A DNA stretch of 64,000 bases, taken from Candidatus Poribacteria bacterium. GTDB taxonomy: Bacteria > Poribacteria > WGA-4E > WGA-3G. The position numbers were made by a program, and so were the translations under genes. The stretch covers positions 1 through 64,000 of the forward strand of contig JAJDTJ010000005.1 in the NCBI GenBank assembly GCA_022827225.1, given 5' to 3'. Below the pieces are notes generated by a model. The model did no database searches. It worked only from the letters and a program-made list of their open reading frames with translations, and had not been told where the DNA came from. How positions within the stretch are numbered: the first letter of the stretch is position 1; every line of letters begins with the position of its first letter. Below are positions 15,734-24,331 of the stretch, piece by piece.

Positions 15734-16393
15734 ATGACAAAATTAGAACAGATGCAGCGAATTGAAGCGTGTGGTATTGTTGCTATTATTCGTGCGAACA
15801 GTGCAAACGAGTTAATTGAAACTGCTGCGGCGATTCATGCTGGCGGCGTTAACGTCATTGAAGTCACGATGACAACCCCGAACGCGTTACAGGTTATAAG
15901 CGATGTTTCATCGGCGTATGCGGATACGGTTCTCGTGGGTGCCGGTTCAGTGTTGGATGCGGAAACAGCCCGCGCCGTAATGCTGGCAGGCGCGGAGTTC
16001 ATTGTGAGTCCGGTTACAAAGCCGGATGTCATTGAGATCTGTAATCGTTATGGGAAAGCGGTTATTCCTGGTGCCTTTACACCGACAGAGATTTTAGCGG
16101 CGTGGGAGATGGGGGCGGACTATGTGAAGGTTTTTCCATCGAGTGGTGTCGGTCCGGCATATATAAAAGATCTGAAAGCACCGCTGCCGCAGATTCCACT
16201 GATTCCGACGGGGGGGATCAACGCCGACAACGCTGCTGAGTTTATCACTGCTGGAGCATCCGCGTTGGGCGTTGGAAGTGCACTTGTTAATAACCAATTA
16301 ATTCAAGCAAAGGAATTCGCAGTTCTCACCGAAAGGGCTGAGAAGTTGGTCAAGGCGGTCGGACGTGCCCGTTCGGGTGCCAAATCCGCCTAA
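15734..16393 (+). CDS. eda: KDPG/KHG-type aldolase
   Basis: A 219-residue class I aldolase of the KDPG family, which cleaves 2-keto-3-deoxy-6-phosphogluconate (and often 4-hydroxy-2-oxoglutarate) to pyruvate and an aldehyde. The barrel motifs are in order: IVAIIR, GGVNVIEVTMTTPNA, VGAGSVLDAETA, FIVSPVTKPDV, VIPGAFTPTE, then DYVKVFPSS with the Schiff-base Lys, and PLIPTGGI followed by ALGVGSALV. The start at ATG 15734 is supported by GAGGGTG at 15724-15730. It lies about 120 bases upstream of a kinase gene and the inositol genes. In this setting it may act on another 2-keto-3-deoxy sugar acid. Confidence 0.88.
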   Translation: MTKLEQMQRIEACGIVAIIRANSANELIETAAAIHAGGVNVIEVTMTTPNALQVISDVSSAYADTVLVGAGSVLDAETARAVMLAGAEFIVSPVTKPDVIEICNRYGKAVIPGAFTPTEILAAWEMGADYVKVFPSSGVGPAYIKDLKAPLPQIPLIPTGGINADNAAEFITAGASALGVGSALVNNQLIQAKEFAVLTERAEKLVKAVGRARSGAKSA

Positions 16394-16468
16394 ATCCACT
16401 GAAAATCCGTTTTTCTATTGACAATTCGTCTGGATTTTGCTAATCTGATTGCAGGGATTGTGTTCTGT

Positions 16469-16501
16469 GACTGTATTCTGATTGTATTCTGATTGTATTC
16501 T
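16469..16501 (+). repeat. Three 11-base tandem repeats upstream of the kinase gene
   Basis: GACTGTATTCT followed by two copies of GATTGTATTCT runs head to tail and stops ten bases before the kinase ATG at 16511. No Shine-Dalgarno site is visible here. The array could be a slippage-prone or regulator-binding leader. Confidence 0.7.
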
Positions 16502-16510
16502 GATGCCGTT

Positions 16511-18439
16511 ATGCAGATTGATCAATTGATCTTAGGTAAATATAGATTGCTGGAATATCTTAATTCGGGGGGATTCTCCTCGGTCTTTCGCGCGCGCGAA
16601 GAGATGACGAACCGTGAAGTTGCCATTAAAGCCTTGCCAAAAACGGCTTATCCTTCGAGCCGCCTGAAATTTTTGCTAACAGAATTTCAGGCGATGTCGA
16701 AAATTTGGGGGCATCCGAATATCGTCTCTATTCATACCGTTGAGCCAGCAGAAGGGGACTACGTTGCCTCGATCGTAATGGAGTTTGTTGAAGGGAAGAG
16801 TCTTCACGAGCTCATGGGGGAGGGCGCACTCGGCTTAACAGATACCCTTAATATCGGTATGGATATCTGTCGTGGGTTAAAGGCAGCACATGCCCACAAG
16901 ATTATGCACCGCGACATCAAACCGCAAAACATCTTACTCACGACCGAAAAACAGGCGAAGATCGCAGACTTTAGCATCGCACGTATCTTTGGCGATACGA
17001 CCGAATTCGCGGAAACCGTGGCGGGCACACGGCGTTACATGGCACCCGAGCAGACTTATGGTTCTTATGATTTTCGGGCGGACCTCTACTCTACAGCACT
17101 CATTTTGTATCAAGCGGCAACTGGACGGTTCCCGTTCTCAGGAGGAGGCAAGGAGATAGATAAAAAGAAAGCTGCTGGCGAGATAGAAGAGATTGAGAGA
17201 TGTCCGGAAGTCCTCCGCAATTTCTTACAAAAAGCACTGCATCGGCAGCTCTCGGAACGGCACCAAAGTGCAGCTGAGATGTACAACGAACTGGAGCGTA
17301 TCCACCAGGATGAGTATGTCAAACAGGCTTCGGAGTTAATTGATGCGAGTGCGAATTCCAGCAGCCCAAAATTAGCGGAGGCACTTGAACGCTATCGCAA
17401 AACGTTCCGGCTGTCGCTCTCGGATTCGGAACGGATAAATCAAAACCTCTTTTTCCAGAGGCGGCAGAAAGAGGAAGGCTCCAAGCGCGAAAAACTGTTA
17501 ACCCAGGTCGAAAAACATTATACACTCGCTGTCCGCTACGTCGAGTCGAAAAGTTATGTAAACGCGCTTACGGAGCTTCACAAAGCGAGTCGCCTCTGTA
17601 TTGATGATCAAGGCTTATCCAGGATGGTTGATAACCTATTCCAGAAACTCAATCCGCTCAATATCTCACTCTCAGAAAATCCAACTGTCGAAGAAATCGT
17701 TTCGCTGATTCAAAAATTGCCGGATGGTGAATCTATGGACCTTCGGATGTGGCTTGACCATCAGGCGCCGGAAGAAACGACGGATATAACACCGATACAA
17801 CCTCAGGTCAAAGCAGCGGGTAGTTACCGGCATCTGATTGAGGAAGCCTCACCCCAATATCTACTCGATCAGGTTCATAGTGATGTCCAGTATCCACATG
17901 AAGAAGAGGCACTTCACATCTTCCAACAAATTCAGATTTATGAACAACAGGGACGCACCCGACAGTGGCTCACACTGTATAATAAATTGGGGAAGTTCTA
18001 TCAGAAGCAGGCTGGCAATTTTCTTAAGCAAGACAATTTAGAACTTGTTGCGAACTGCTACACGCGTGCCCGCTTCGCTTACACAGTTGCTGAGAAGCAC
18101 CGTCTCGCAAGGAATAACGCTAAAAAAGGTGCCGACTACTATACACGACTCGCGCGACAGTTTGAGCTCCAGCGTTCATGGGAAGAAGCAGGAAAATGTT
18201 ATATCCTTGCTGCTTTCAATCACGGATGCGCGAATATGTTATCGCAGGTTGAAGAGTGCCACAGAATGGCGACAGTCTGTTATTTCAACGCTGCTGAAAG
18301 TGCACACCTTAATAATGAATTACAAACCGCTTACGACTATTACCTATTGATTTTAGCGATTGGTGAAAAAATGTCTGTACCGACGAAAATGGTTAGCGAA
18401 GCGCAAAAATTGATGTCGGAAATCCCGGTTGTCACTTAA
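16511..18439 (+). CDS. Ser/Thr protein kinase with C-terminal helical repeat region
   Basis: Residues 10-265 are a Hanks-type kinase: glycine loop NSGGFSSVF, Lys40 in VAIK, HRDIKPQN (His133-Arg134-Asp135), AGTRRYMAPEQ in the activation segment and DLYSTALILYQAATG. The metal-binding DFG is DFS here (Asp153-Phe154-Ser155), with the Asp kept, so activity is plausible. There is no membrane segment or PASTA domain. Residues about 290-642 are helical with TPR-like pairs (NNAKKGADYYTRLA, EAGKCYILAAFNHGC), so this is a soluble kinase with a partner-binding tail. ATG 16511 is preferred over TTG 16493. The HpaI aldolase follows eleven bases later and the inositol genes come next, so it may be co-expressed with that pathway. 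Its target is unknown. Confidence 0.85.
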   Translation: MQIDQLILGKYRLLEYLNSGGFSSVFRAREEMTNREVAIKALPKTAYPSSRLKFLLTEFQAMSKIWGHPNIVSIHTVEPAEGDYVASIVMEFVEGKSLHELMGEGALGLTDTLNIGMDICRGLKAAHAHKIMHRDIKPQNILLTTEKQAKIADFSIARIFGDTTEFAETVAGTRRYMAPEQTYGSYDFRADLYSTALILYQAATGRFPFSGGGKEIDKKKAAGEIEEIERCPEVLRNFLQKALHRQLSERHQSAAEMYNELERIHQDEYVKQASELIDASANSSSPKLAEALERYRKTFRLSLSDSERINQNLFFQRRQKEEGSKREKLLTQVEKHYTLAVRYVESKSYVNALTELHKASRLCIDDQGLSRMVDNLFQKLNPLNISLSENPTVEEIVSLIQKLPDGESMDLRMWLDHQAPEETTDITPIQPQVKAAGSYRHLIEEASPQYLLDQVHSDVQYPHEEEALHIFQQIQIYEQQGRTRQWLTLYNKLGKFYQKQAGNFLKQDNLELVANCYTRARFAYTVAEKHRLARNNAKKGADYYTRLARQFELQRSWEEAGKCYILAAFNHGCANMLSQVEECHRMATVCYFNAAESAHLNNELQTAYDYYLLILAIGEKMSVPTKMVSEAQKLMSEIPVVT

Positions 18440-18450
18440 GGTTATACGAC

Positions 18451-19227
18451 GTGAAATTATCTCTAAAACGTGGCGAAGTACTTGTTGGAACTTTTGTACT
18501 TGAGTTTGGTGGGTCGGCGATTGCGACGCTCCTTGCAAGTGCCGGTGCCGACTTTATGATCGCGGACTTGGAACATAGTTCTTTTTCTATCGAAACCGTC
18601 GGACGTATTGTTCGTAACGCCCGCGGTGCGAATCTTCCCTGTATTGTCCGTGTTCCGGCACTTGAGCGCTATTTTGTGTCTCGTGTACTTGATGCCGGGG
18701 CTACGGGGATAATGATCCCGCGCGTTGAATCCTGTGAGGATATCGAAAAAATTAAAATGTGGACGAAATATGCACCCGAAGGTGACCGCGGTGTCGCGTT
18801 TGGGATCGGGCATACCGATTATGGGGATTTCACAAAACTCGATACCCGAAAATACGTGCACGACGCAAATCAGGAAATCCTCACTATCGGGCAGGTTGAG
18901 ACTGTCAAAGCCGTGGAAAACCTAAAGGACATCCTCAGCACAGGTGAATTGGATGTTGTGTTCATCGGTCCCTATGACTTATCTACATCTATGGGGATCT
19001 CCGGTGAACTTGACCACCCGCGCCTTTTGGACGCTATCAAAGAAATTATCGGACTTGCACAGGCACACAGTATCGCTTTAGGTTGTTATGTCAACGATTT
19101 TGAGAGCGGTGAACAGTGGTTGCGTTCGGGGGTTCAACTCATCGCCTGCGGGAATGACGCGTTTCTTTTAACGCGTAAATTTGCTGAGGAGCATCAGAAG
19201 TTCAAGAACGCTATGACTTCAAAATGA
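18451..19227 (+). CDS. HpcH/HpaI family aldolase
   Basis: A 258-residue class II, metal-dependent pyruvate aldolase of the HpcH/HpaI type. Motifs: GADFMIADLEHSSFS (about residues 29-43, with the catalytic His), VRVP, the GATGIMIPRVES barrel strand with its metal-ligand Glu in the loop after it, and FIGPYDLSTSMG (about 170-181) with the Asp ligand. The family splits 4-hydroxy-2-ketoacids to pyruvate and aldehydes. It overlaps iolC by four bases (ATGA). In an inositol operon an aldolase is needed to split 2-deoxy-5-keto-gluconate 6-phosphate, normally by IolJ; whether this enzyme replaces IolJ is only an inference from position. Start is GTG with AAGG upstream. Confidence 0.82.
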   Translation: MKLSLKRGEVLVGTFVLEFGGSAIATLLASAGADFMIADLEHSSFSIETVGRIVRNARGANLPCIVRVPALERYFVSRVLDAGATGIMIPRVESCEDIEKIKMWTKYAPEGDRGVAFGIGHTDYGDFTKLDTRKYVHDANQEILTIGQVETVKAVENLKDILSTGELDVVFIGPYDLSTSMGISGELDHPRLLDAIKEIIGLAQAHSIALGCYVNDFESGEQWLRSGVQLIACGNDAFLLTRKFAEEHQKFKNAMTSK

Positions 19228-20231
19228 AAATGTACGATATTCTCACAATCGGACGGAGTTCTTTAGATTTATATGCTAACGACATCGGGGCTGCGTTTCC
19301 GGACATTAAGAGTTTCGGTGCCTTTGTCGGTGGGTGTCCTACGAATATCAGCGTCGGTGTTCAGCGATTGGGGCTTCGGGCTGCGTTATTGACGGCTGTC
19401 GGTGAAGATCCGGTCGGCGAATTTCTGCTCAAGTTTTTGAAGAATGAAGGCGTTGAAACCCAGTTTATCCCACACAAACCGAACCATCGAACGAGTGCGG
19501 TCGTCCTCGGTATTGAACCACCAGATCGGTTCCCACTCATCTATTATCGAGATAACTGCGCAGATATCGAACTTACGATTGACGATGTTCTCGCTGCGCC
19601 TATTCCTGAAAGTCGGGCGGTGCTGATATCGGGGACCGGTTTGAGTAAAGAGCCGAGTCGGAGCGCGACGCTCTATGCTGCTGAGAAAGCACAAGCCGCG
19701 GGGTGCCGCGTCTTTTTGGACCTCGATTTCCGAGCAGATCAATGGCATGATCCGCGAGCATTCGGTGTTGTCGTCCGATCCGCCTTACGCTATATTGACA
19801 TCGCTATCGGTACAGAAGAGGAGATCAAAGCGGCGACACTTACAGATTTATCACAACTCACGATTGAACACTCCCAAATCTCGAACCCTACGATTGAGGG
19901 GGATATGGCGTATGCTATTAGGACGCTTTTAAGTGCTGGGCCAGCGGCGTTAATAGTGAAACGCGGTATTGATGGAGCGGAGGTCCACCTTGCCAGCGGT
20001 GAAATCATTCAGGCAGCACCCTTTCCTGTTGAGGTGTACAACACGCTCGGTGCTGGCGACGCCTTTGCCAGTGGTTTTATTTACGGTAACCTTAACGGTT
20101 GGGGTTGGGAAAAATCTGCACGTCTCGGCAATGCGACGGGTGCGATTGTCGTAACACGCCACGGTTGTGCTAATTTTATGCCAACAATGCCTGAAGTTGA
20201 CGAATTTGTAGCGGAACGCGGCGGATGGTAA
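19224..20231 (+). CDS. iolC: 5-dehydro-2-deoxygluconokinase
   Basis: IolC phosphorylates 2-deoxy-5-keto-D-gluconate in myo-inositol catabolism. The 335-residue protein fits this PfkB subgroup closely: an N-terminal ILTIGRSSLDLYANDIG, then FVGGCPTNISVGVQRLGLRAA, RTSAVVLGIEPPDRFPLIYYRDNCAD (sugar site), and the NTLGAGDAFASG anion hole with the catalytic Asp (about residue 275). The start overlaps the aldolase stop by four bases, so translation is coupled. iolD follows 129 bases later across a hairpin element. No iolB, iolE or iolG is present in the window. Confidence 0.88.
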   Translation: MKMYDILTIGRSSLDLYANDIGAAFPDIKSFGAFVGGCPTNISVGVQRLGLRAALLTAVGEDPVGEFLLKFLKNEGVETQFIPHKPNHRTSAVVLGIEPPDRFPLIYYRDNCADIELTIDDVLAAPIPESRAVLISGTGLSKEPSRSATLYAAEKAQAAGCRVFLDLDFRADQWHDPRAFGVVVRSALRYIDIAIGTEEEIKAATLTDLSQLTIEHSQISNPTIEGDMAYAIRTLLSAGPAALIVKRGIDGAEVHLASGEIIQAAPFPVEVYNTLGAGDAFASGFIYGNLNGWGWEKSARLGNATGAIVVTRHGCANFMPTMPEVDEFVAERGGW

Positions 20232-20258
20232 TGTGGTAATTCGCTGTTCTTTGGATAA

Positions 20259-20349
20259 GTCCGGTTCGGTTGGGAGGGAAATTGAAGAAATCCGCAGAAA
20301 CACCCTATCAAAAACCCCCAGCAAAAACACCGAACCTACCGGACCCGGA
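20259..20349. repeat. Long-loop inverted repeat between iolC and iolD
   Basis: The left arm GTCCGGTTCGGTT (20259-20271) pairs with the right arm ACCGAACCTACCGGAC (20329-20344) apart from a three-base bulge, around a loop of about 57 bases. The same arms with a short loop occur at 53642-53668 within a family 2 element, so this is a dispersed sequence, here with a larger insert. The right arm stops just before the GGAGG of iolD and could affect its translation. Confidence 0.6.
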
Positions 20350-20360
20350 GGTTAATTTTT

Positions 20361-22226
20361 ATGGAAACACGAAAGCTTACGATGGGGCAAGCCATCGTTG
20401 AATTTCTTCAACACCAATATGTTGAAAGGGACGGAAACGAGGGACAGTTTTTCGCCGGGATGTTCGGCATCTTCGGTCATGGGAATGTCGCCGGAATTGG
20501 ACAAGCACTGCATCAGTACGCCGATTCTTTTCGCTTCTATCAGACACGGAATGAACAATCAATGGTGCACACCGCTGCTGCGTTCGCGAAAATGAATAAC
20601 CGTTTGCGTGCCTTTGCTTGCACGACTTCTATCGGACCAGGGGCGACGAACATGATTACCGGTGCCGCAGGGGCGACCATTAATCGGTTACCTGTGCTTT
20701 TGCTACCAGGAGATATTTTCTCGACCCGTTTAGTCGCCCCCGTTTTGCAACAGTTGGAATCTCCGAGTTCGCAAGACTATTCGGTGAACGACTGCTTCAA
20801 GCCGATTTCACGTTATTGGGACCGGATTAACCGTCCAGAACAGATCATTACGGCGTTGCCGGAGGCGATGCGGGTCCTGACCTCACAATCGGAGACGGGT
20901 ACCGTGACGTTGGCTCTTCCACAAGATGTACAGGCAGAAGCGTACGATTACCCCTCACAACTCTTTGAAAAGCGCGTCTATACGATCCCGCGGCCTCGGG
21001 CAGACGAAGGGCTGTTGAATCGAGCAGTAGCGTGGATTCGTGAGAGCAAGCGTCCCTTAATCATCGCTGGCGGTGGTGTTATCTATAGTGAGGCGACAGC
21101 AGAACTGGCTGAGTTTGTAGAGCGTACCGGTATTCCGATCGGTGAGACCTTCGCCGGTAAAGGTTCACTGCCGTATCATCACCCACAGAACCTCGGTGCG
21201 GTAGGTGTAACGGGGACGCCGGGCGCCAATATCTCAGCCCGGGAGGCGGACTTGGTTATCGCTATCGGGACACGCTTAAGTGATTTTACGACTGCCTCTA
21301 AAACTGCTTTCCAGAACCCCGATGTCCGTTTTATCGGTATCAATGTTACCGAATTCGATGCTTATAAACACGCCGCACTGCCGCTTGTCGCCGACGCACG
21401 TGTCACACTGGCGGAACTCGCTACCGCTGTTGCGGATTATCAGGTTGATGCGGCGTATGCTGCACAGATTGAGAAATATCGCGCCGAATGGGAAGCGAAG
21501 GTGGATCGGCTCTACCACCTCGGACACGGGCCGCTACCGAGCCAAAGCGAAGTTATTGGCGTCGTTAATGAATTCTCACGTCCTGAAGATGTCATGGTTT
21601 GCGCTGCCGGTAGCATGCCGGGCGATTTACATAAGTTATGGCGAACCCGTAACCCGAAACAGTACCACTTGGAATACGGTTATTCGTGTATGGGCTATGA
21701 AATCGCTGGTGGGTTAGGTATCAAGATGGCAGATCCGAGTCGTGACGTCTATGTTATGGTCGGTGATGGTTCGTATCTGATGTTGGCACAAGAAATTATT
21801 ACATCGATTCAGGAAGACTATAAACTGATTATTGTGCTCGTCAATAATGAGGGACATAGTAGCATTGGGGGGTTATCTCGTGCGACCGGTGTACAGGGCT
21901 TTGCGACGCGTTTCCGCTACCGGGATGAGGAGAGCGGCGAACTCTCCGGCGACTTTTTGCCGGTGGACCTCGCAGCGAATGCCGCCAGCCTCGGTGCTAA
22001 AGTCATTGAAGCGACGACTTTGCAGAGCCTAAAAGCCGCCCTGCATGAGGCGCGCGAAGCACCCCAGACAACGGTTGTAAAAATTGATGTGGATTACTAC
22101 GAGCAAGTTCCAGGCTATGAATCTTGGTGGGATGTGCCGGTCGCGGAGGTTTCCGAAGTAGACACGGCACAAGAGGCTTACAGAGAATACGAAGCGGATA
22201 GACAGAAGGAACGTTATTTCCTATAG
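20361..22226 (+). CDS. iolD: 3D-(3,5/4)-trihydroxycyclohexane-1,2-dione hydrolase
   Basis: IolD is a thiamine-diphosphate enzyme that opens the ring of the diketo inositol intermediate to 5-deoxy-glucuronate. The 621-residue product matches throughout: FGIFGHGNVAGIGQAL, NEQSMVHTAAAFAK (catalytic Glu), ACTTSIGPGATNMITGAA and LPVLLLPGDIFSTR in the pyrimidine domain. The central domain has VIAIGTRLSDFT. In the pyrophosphate domain, VYVMVGDGSYLM begins the GDG-x-N type ThDP motif, with VNNEGHSSIGGL closing it. A GGAGG site precedes the ATG. It is the last gene of the inositol group here; missing steps (iolB, iolE, iolG) must be coded elsewhere if the pathway is complete. Confidence 0.92.
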   Translation: METRKLTMGQAIVEFLQHQYVERDGNEGQFFAGMFGIFGHGNVAGIGQALHQYADSFRFYQTRNEQSMVHTAAAFAKMNNRLRAFACTTSIGPGATNMITGAAGATINRLPVLLLPGDIFSTRLVAPVLQQLESPSSQDYSVNDCFKPISRYWDRINRPEQIITALPEAMRVLTSQSETGTVTLALPQDVQAEAYDYPSQLFEKRVYTIPRPRADEGLLNRAVAWIRESKRPLIIAGGGVIYSEATAELAEFVERTGIPIGETFAGKGSLPYHHPQNLGAVGVTGTPGANISAREADLVIAIGTRLSDFTTASKTAFQNPDVRFIGINVTEFDAYKHAALPLVADARVTLAELATAVADYQVDAAYAAQIEKYRAEWEAKVDRLYHLGHGPLPSQSEVIGVVNEFSRPEDVMVCAAGSMPGDLHKLWRTRNPKQYHLEYGYSCMGYEIAGGLGIKMADPSRDVYVMVGDGSYLMLAQEIITSIQEDYKLIIVLVNNEGHSSIGGLSRATGVQGFATRFRYRDEESGELSGDFLPVDLAANAASLGAKVIEATTLQSLKAALHEAREAPQTTVVKIDVDYYEQVPGYESWWDVPVAEVSEVDTAQEAYREYEADRQKERYFL

Positions 22227-22232
22227 GCAATC

Positions 22233-22349
22233 TATAATAAAGTCAATAATTAAAGAGACATTTCAGTGATTGCGGACACCACCCTCTCGTAGGGGCGAGG
22301 TTTCCTTGCCCGCTGTGGAGTGTTTCATTAATCCTGAAATCCACTATAG
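22233..22349. repeat. Small inverted-repeat element, family 1
   Basis: The left end TATAATAAAGTCAATAATTA and the right end read in inverse (ACTATAGTGGATTTCAGG, then ATTAATGAAAC) form imperfect terminal inverted repeats like those at 41558 and 50762. The core at about 22289-22312 is a degenerate TAGGGGCGAGG hairpin. It fills the 146-base gap after iolD. No coding potential seen. Confidence 0.55.
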
Positions 22350-22372
22350 TTACTCTAAAACAAGGGGGAGTT

Positions 22373-22612
22373 ATGAAGGCATCAGAACTTTTAGCGAAGG
22401 TCAAGTCATGCGAGGCGATCCCTTGCGGCGTGTGTGATGGGCAAATCCCAGCGGACGAGATTTTAGGGTTCGTGTTTAAATTGGGAAAACTGGCACCCCG
22501 TATGGAAAATGTGAATGTTGGTGCTATTACCTGCGTGCAGTGTCAAGAGGCAGACCCGGACATCAAGATTACGCCGCGTGGACCTGATATTAAGTTTGTC
22601 CGTGGCGGTTAA
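22373..22612 (+). CDS. Small cysteine-rich protein of unknown function
   Basis: This 79-residue protein with a strong ribosome binding site (AAGGGGGAG) has five cysteines, including CGVC (residues 18-21) and CVQC (about 55-58), spaced like a zinc knuckle. A C-terminal strand IKITPRGPDIKFVRGG follows. I do not recognise the family. It is followed by its own terminator and does not appear to be part of an operon. Confidence 0.7.
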   Translation: MKASELLAKVKSCEAIPCGVCDGQIPADEILGFVFKLGKLAPRMENVNVGAITCVQCQEADPDIKITPRGPDIKFVRGG

Positions 22613-22619
22613 ATTTAGC

Positions 22620-22652
22620 GGGCGGATGTTCTAATCCGTCCTTTCTTTTTTT
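22620..22652 (+). terminator. Terminator abutting rlmB
   Basis: The stem GGGCGGAT (22620-22627) with ATCCGTCC (22634-22641), one mismatch, is followed by a run rich in T (22642-22652). The rlmB ATG begins only three bases later, so either rlmB has an internal promoter or read-through past this site controls it. Confidence 0.7.
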
Positions 22653-22655
22653 AAA

Positions 22656-23396
22656 ATGTCAACCTACATCGTTGGTAGAAATCCAGTCATAGAGTGTCTA
22701 CAGAGCGGGACCCAAGGTATAGAGAGGATCCATATCACCGAAGGGAATAGGCATGCGCGTATCCGTCAAATTGTTGCGATGGCGGAACGGGTTGGGATTC
22801 CGATAAAATACTGTGCGCGGCGTGAATTGGATCAACTTGAGCCTTCGCTACCGCACCAAGGCGTTATTGCGGTTGTTAGATCCGCGCATTATAGCGACCT
22901 GTCATCCATACTCTCGAATATACAGCGTAGTGAAGGCAACGCGCTGTTGGTAGTGTTGGACGGTATCCAGGACCCAAGGAATTTTGGTGCGATTCTTCGG
23001 ACGGCTGAAGCGGCGAACGCTGATGCTGTGATTATTCCCAAGGACCGTGCCGTTGGCATCACAGCTGCTGTCCATAAAGCGTCGGCAGGCGCATCGGCTC
23101 ATATCCCTATTGTCAGGGTAACGAACCTCGCACGTACGCTGGATACACTTAAAGATGCCGGTATCTGGATCGCAGGTGCTGCCGGCGATGCGTCAAGTCT
23201 GTACACCGATGTGGATTTTAACGTTCCGTTGTGTCTTGTTTTGGGGAGTGAAGGAAGCGGTATCCGACGGCTTGTCAAACAGAAATGTGATTACCTTGTC
23301 TATCTGCCGATGTTGGGCAAGATGGCATCGCTCAACGTTTCAGTTGCAGCAGGGATCCTTCTGTACGAGGTACTTCGACAGCGGCACACGAAGTGA
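22656..23396 (+). CDS. rlmB: 23S rRNA 2'-O-methyltransferase, SpoU/TrmH family (RlmB-like)
   Basis: RlmB methylates the 2'-O of G2251 of 23S rRNA. The 246-residue protein has the small N-terminal substrate-binding domain (YIVGRNPVIECLQSG; residues 1-75) and the SPOUT knot domain with three motifs: VVLDGIQDPRNFGAILRTAEAANADAVII (motif 1, with the Asn and Arg), LVLGSEGSGIRRLV (motif 2) and LPMLGKMASLNVSVAAGILLYE (motif 3). Length and order fit RlmB better than TrmH, but a related tRNA or rRNA target cannot be excluded. No Shine-Dalgarno site is visible, and a terminator ends three bases before the start. Confidence 0.88.
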   Translation: MSTYIVGRNPVIECLQSGTQGIERIHITEGNRHARIRQIVAMAERVGIPIKYCARRELDQLEPSLPHQGVIAVVRSAHYSDLSSILSNIQRSEGNALLVVLDGIQDPRNFGAILRTAEAANADAVIIPKDRAVGITAAVHKASAGASAHIPIVRVTNLARTLDTLKDAGIWIAGAAGDASSLYTDVDFNVPLCLVLGSEGSGIRRLVKQKCDYLVYLPMLGKMASLNVSVAAGILLYEVLRQRHTK

Positions 23397-23406
23397 ACAG
23401 CGTATC

Positions 23407-24150
23407 TTAGATGAAGCCTTCCTCTTTTAGACTGACAAAGATCCCGTCCCCGATGATAACGTGGTCCAACACTTTAATCCCGATTTGGTTGCCAGCCTCA
23501 ATCAATTGCTTTGTCGCTCGGATGTCTTCTTGGCTTGGCTGTGGATCGCCGGATGGGTGGTTATGGACGAGGACGATTGAGTTCGCGGATTCCTCAATTG
23601 CGAACCGAAAGATTTCTCGTGGGTGAAAGACACTGGCGTTGAGTGTCCCTTCAAAAACTGTTGCTTCCGATAACTTTTTTCCCCAAGTCAAGTCGTTATC
23701 AAGGTCACCTGCGACCCCTTTTGTGGTTACGCCGCCTTTCGTATCGAGGCATAAGACGCAGACGATCTCTTTTTGCAGGTATCGCATTTTAGACATCATG
23801 AGATCGGCGACATCGGAGGGTGAGGTGATTTTATCTCGGTCGGCGTGGAAACGTGCAAGTCGTTTTCCGAGTTCAAGAGCTGCTACGATCTGTGCTGCTT
23901 TCGCTTCGCCGACACCTTTGATCTTCTCAAATTGCTTGGATTTGTAATCAGCCATCCGTTTGAGGTCACCATCAAGTGCCGTGAGGATCTGTTCACCGAG
24001 TTGAACGGCAGTTGTTCCTTTGAAGCCGCTCTTGAGAATGATCGCTAATAACTCAGAGTCTTTCAGGTTCTCTGGTCCGTATTTGTGAAGTCTCTCCCGC
24101 GGGCGTTCACTTGCGGGCAGGTCCTTAATTCGCAAGGGGCGGTACGTCAT
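23407..24150 (-). CDS. radC: RadC-family protein (JAB/MPN domain)
   Basis: RadC proteins combine an N-terminal helix-hairpin-helix (here GVGEAKAAQIVAALELGKRL, about residues 80-100) with a C-terminal JAB metalloprotease-like fold. The JAMM zinc motif is complete: the Glu in the early part, then HNHPSGDPQPSQED. The old link to DNA repair is not supported by later genetics, and the function is unknown. Start: the second ATG (24150, MTYRPL) is nine bases from AAAGGA, whereas the first ATG (24159) touches it, so the 247-residue form is preferred. It is convergent with rlmB, with ten bases between stops. Confidence 0.9.
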   Translation of the reverse strand: MTYRPLRIKDLPASERPRERLHKYGPENLKDSELLAIILKSGFKGTTAVQLGEQILTALDGDLKRMADYKSKQFEKIKGVGEAKAAQIVAALELGKRLARFHADRDKITSPSDVADLMMSKMRYLQKEIVCVLCLDTKGGVTTKGVAGDLDNDLTWGKKLSEATVFEGTLNASVFHPREIFRFAIEESANSIVLVHNHPSGDPQPSQEDIRATKQLIEAGNQIGIKVLDHVIIGDGIFVSLKEEGFI

Positions 24151-24244
24151 ACATTGCATTCCTTTCGGTGTAATAGAGAACTTAGCGAAAATTATAGCGA
24201 TCTTTCAAAATTAAAGCAAGCGAAATCTGATTGCGATTTGCAGG

Positions 24245-24274
24245 TTGACAAATAATTTGAAAATAGTGTAGAAT
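24245..24274 (+). promoter_or_regulatory. Promoter of the STAS/Usp/kinase block
   Basis: TTGACA (24245-24250) and TAGAAT (24269-24274) are 18 bases apart, about 57 bases before the first STAS gene. No terminator is obvious before 30.0 kb, so the following genes may share this promoter. Confidence 0.72.
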
Positions 24275-24331
24275 TAAAGAAGTAAGTTAGTCCTTTCAGT
24301 TTTCTAACGAATATAAAAAAGGAGAAAATTC

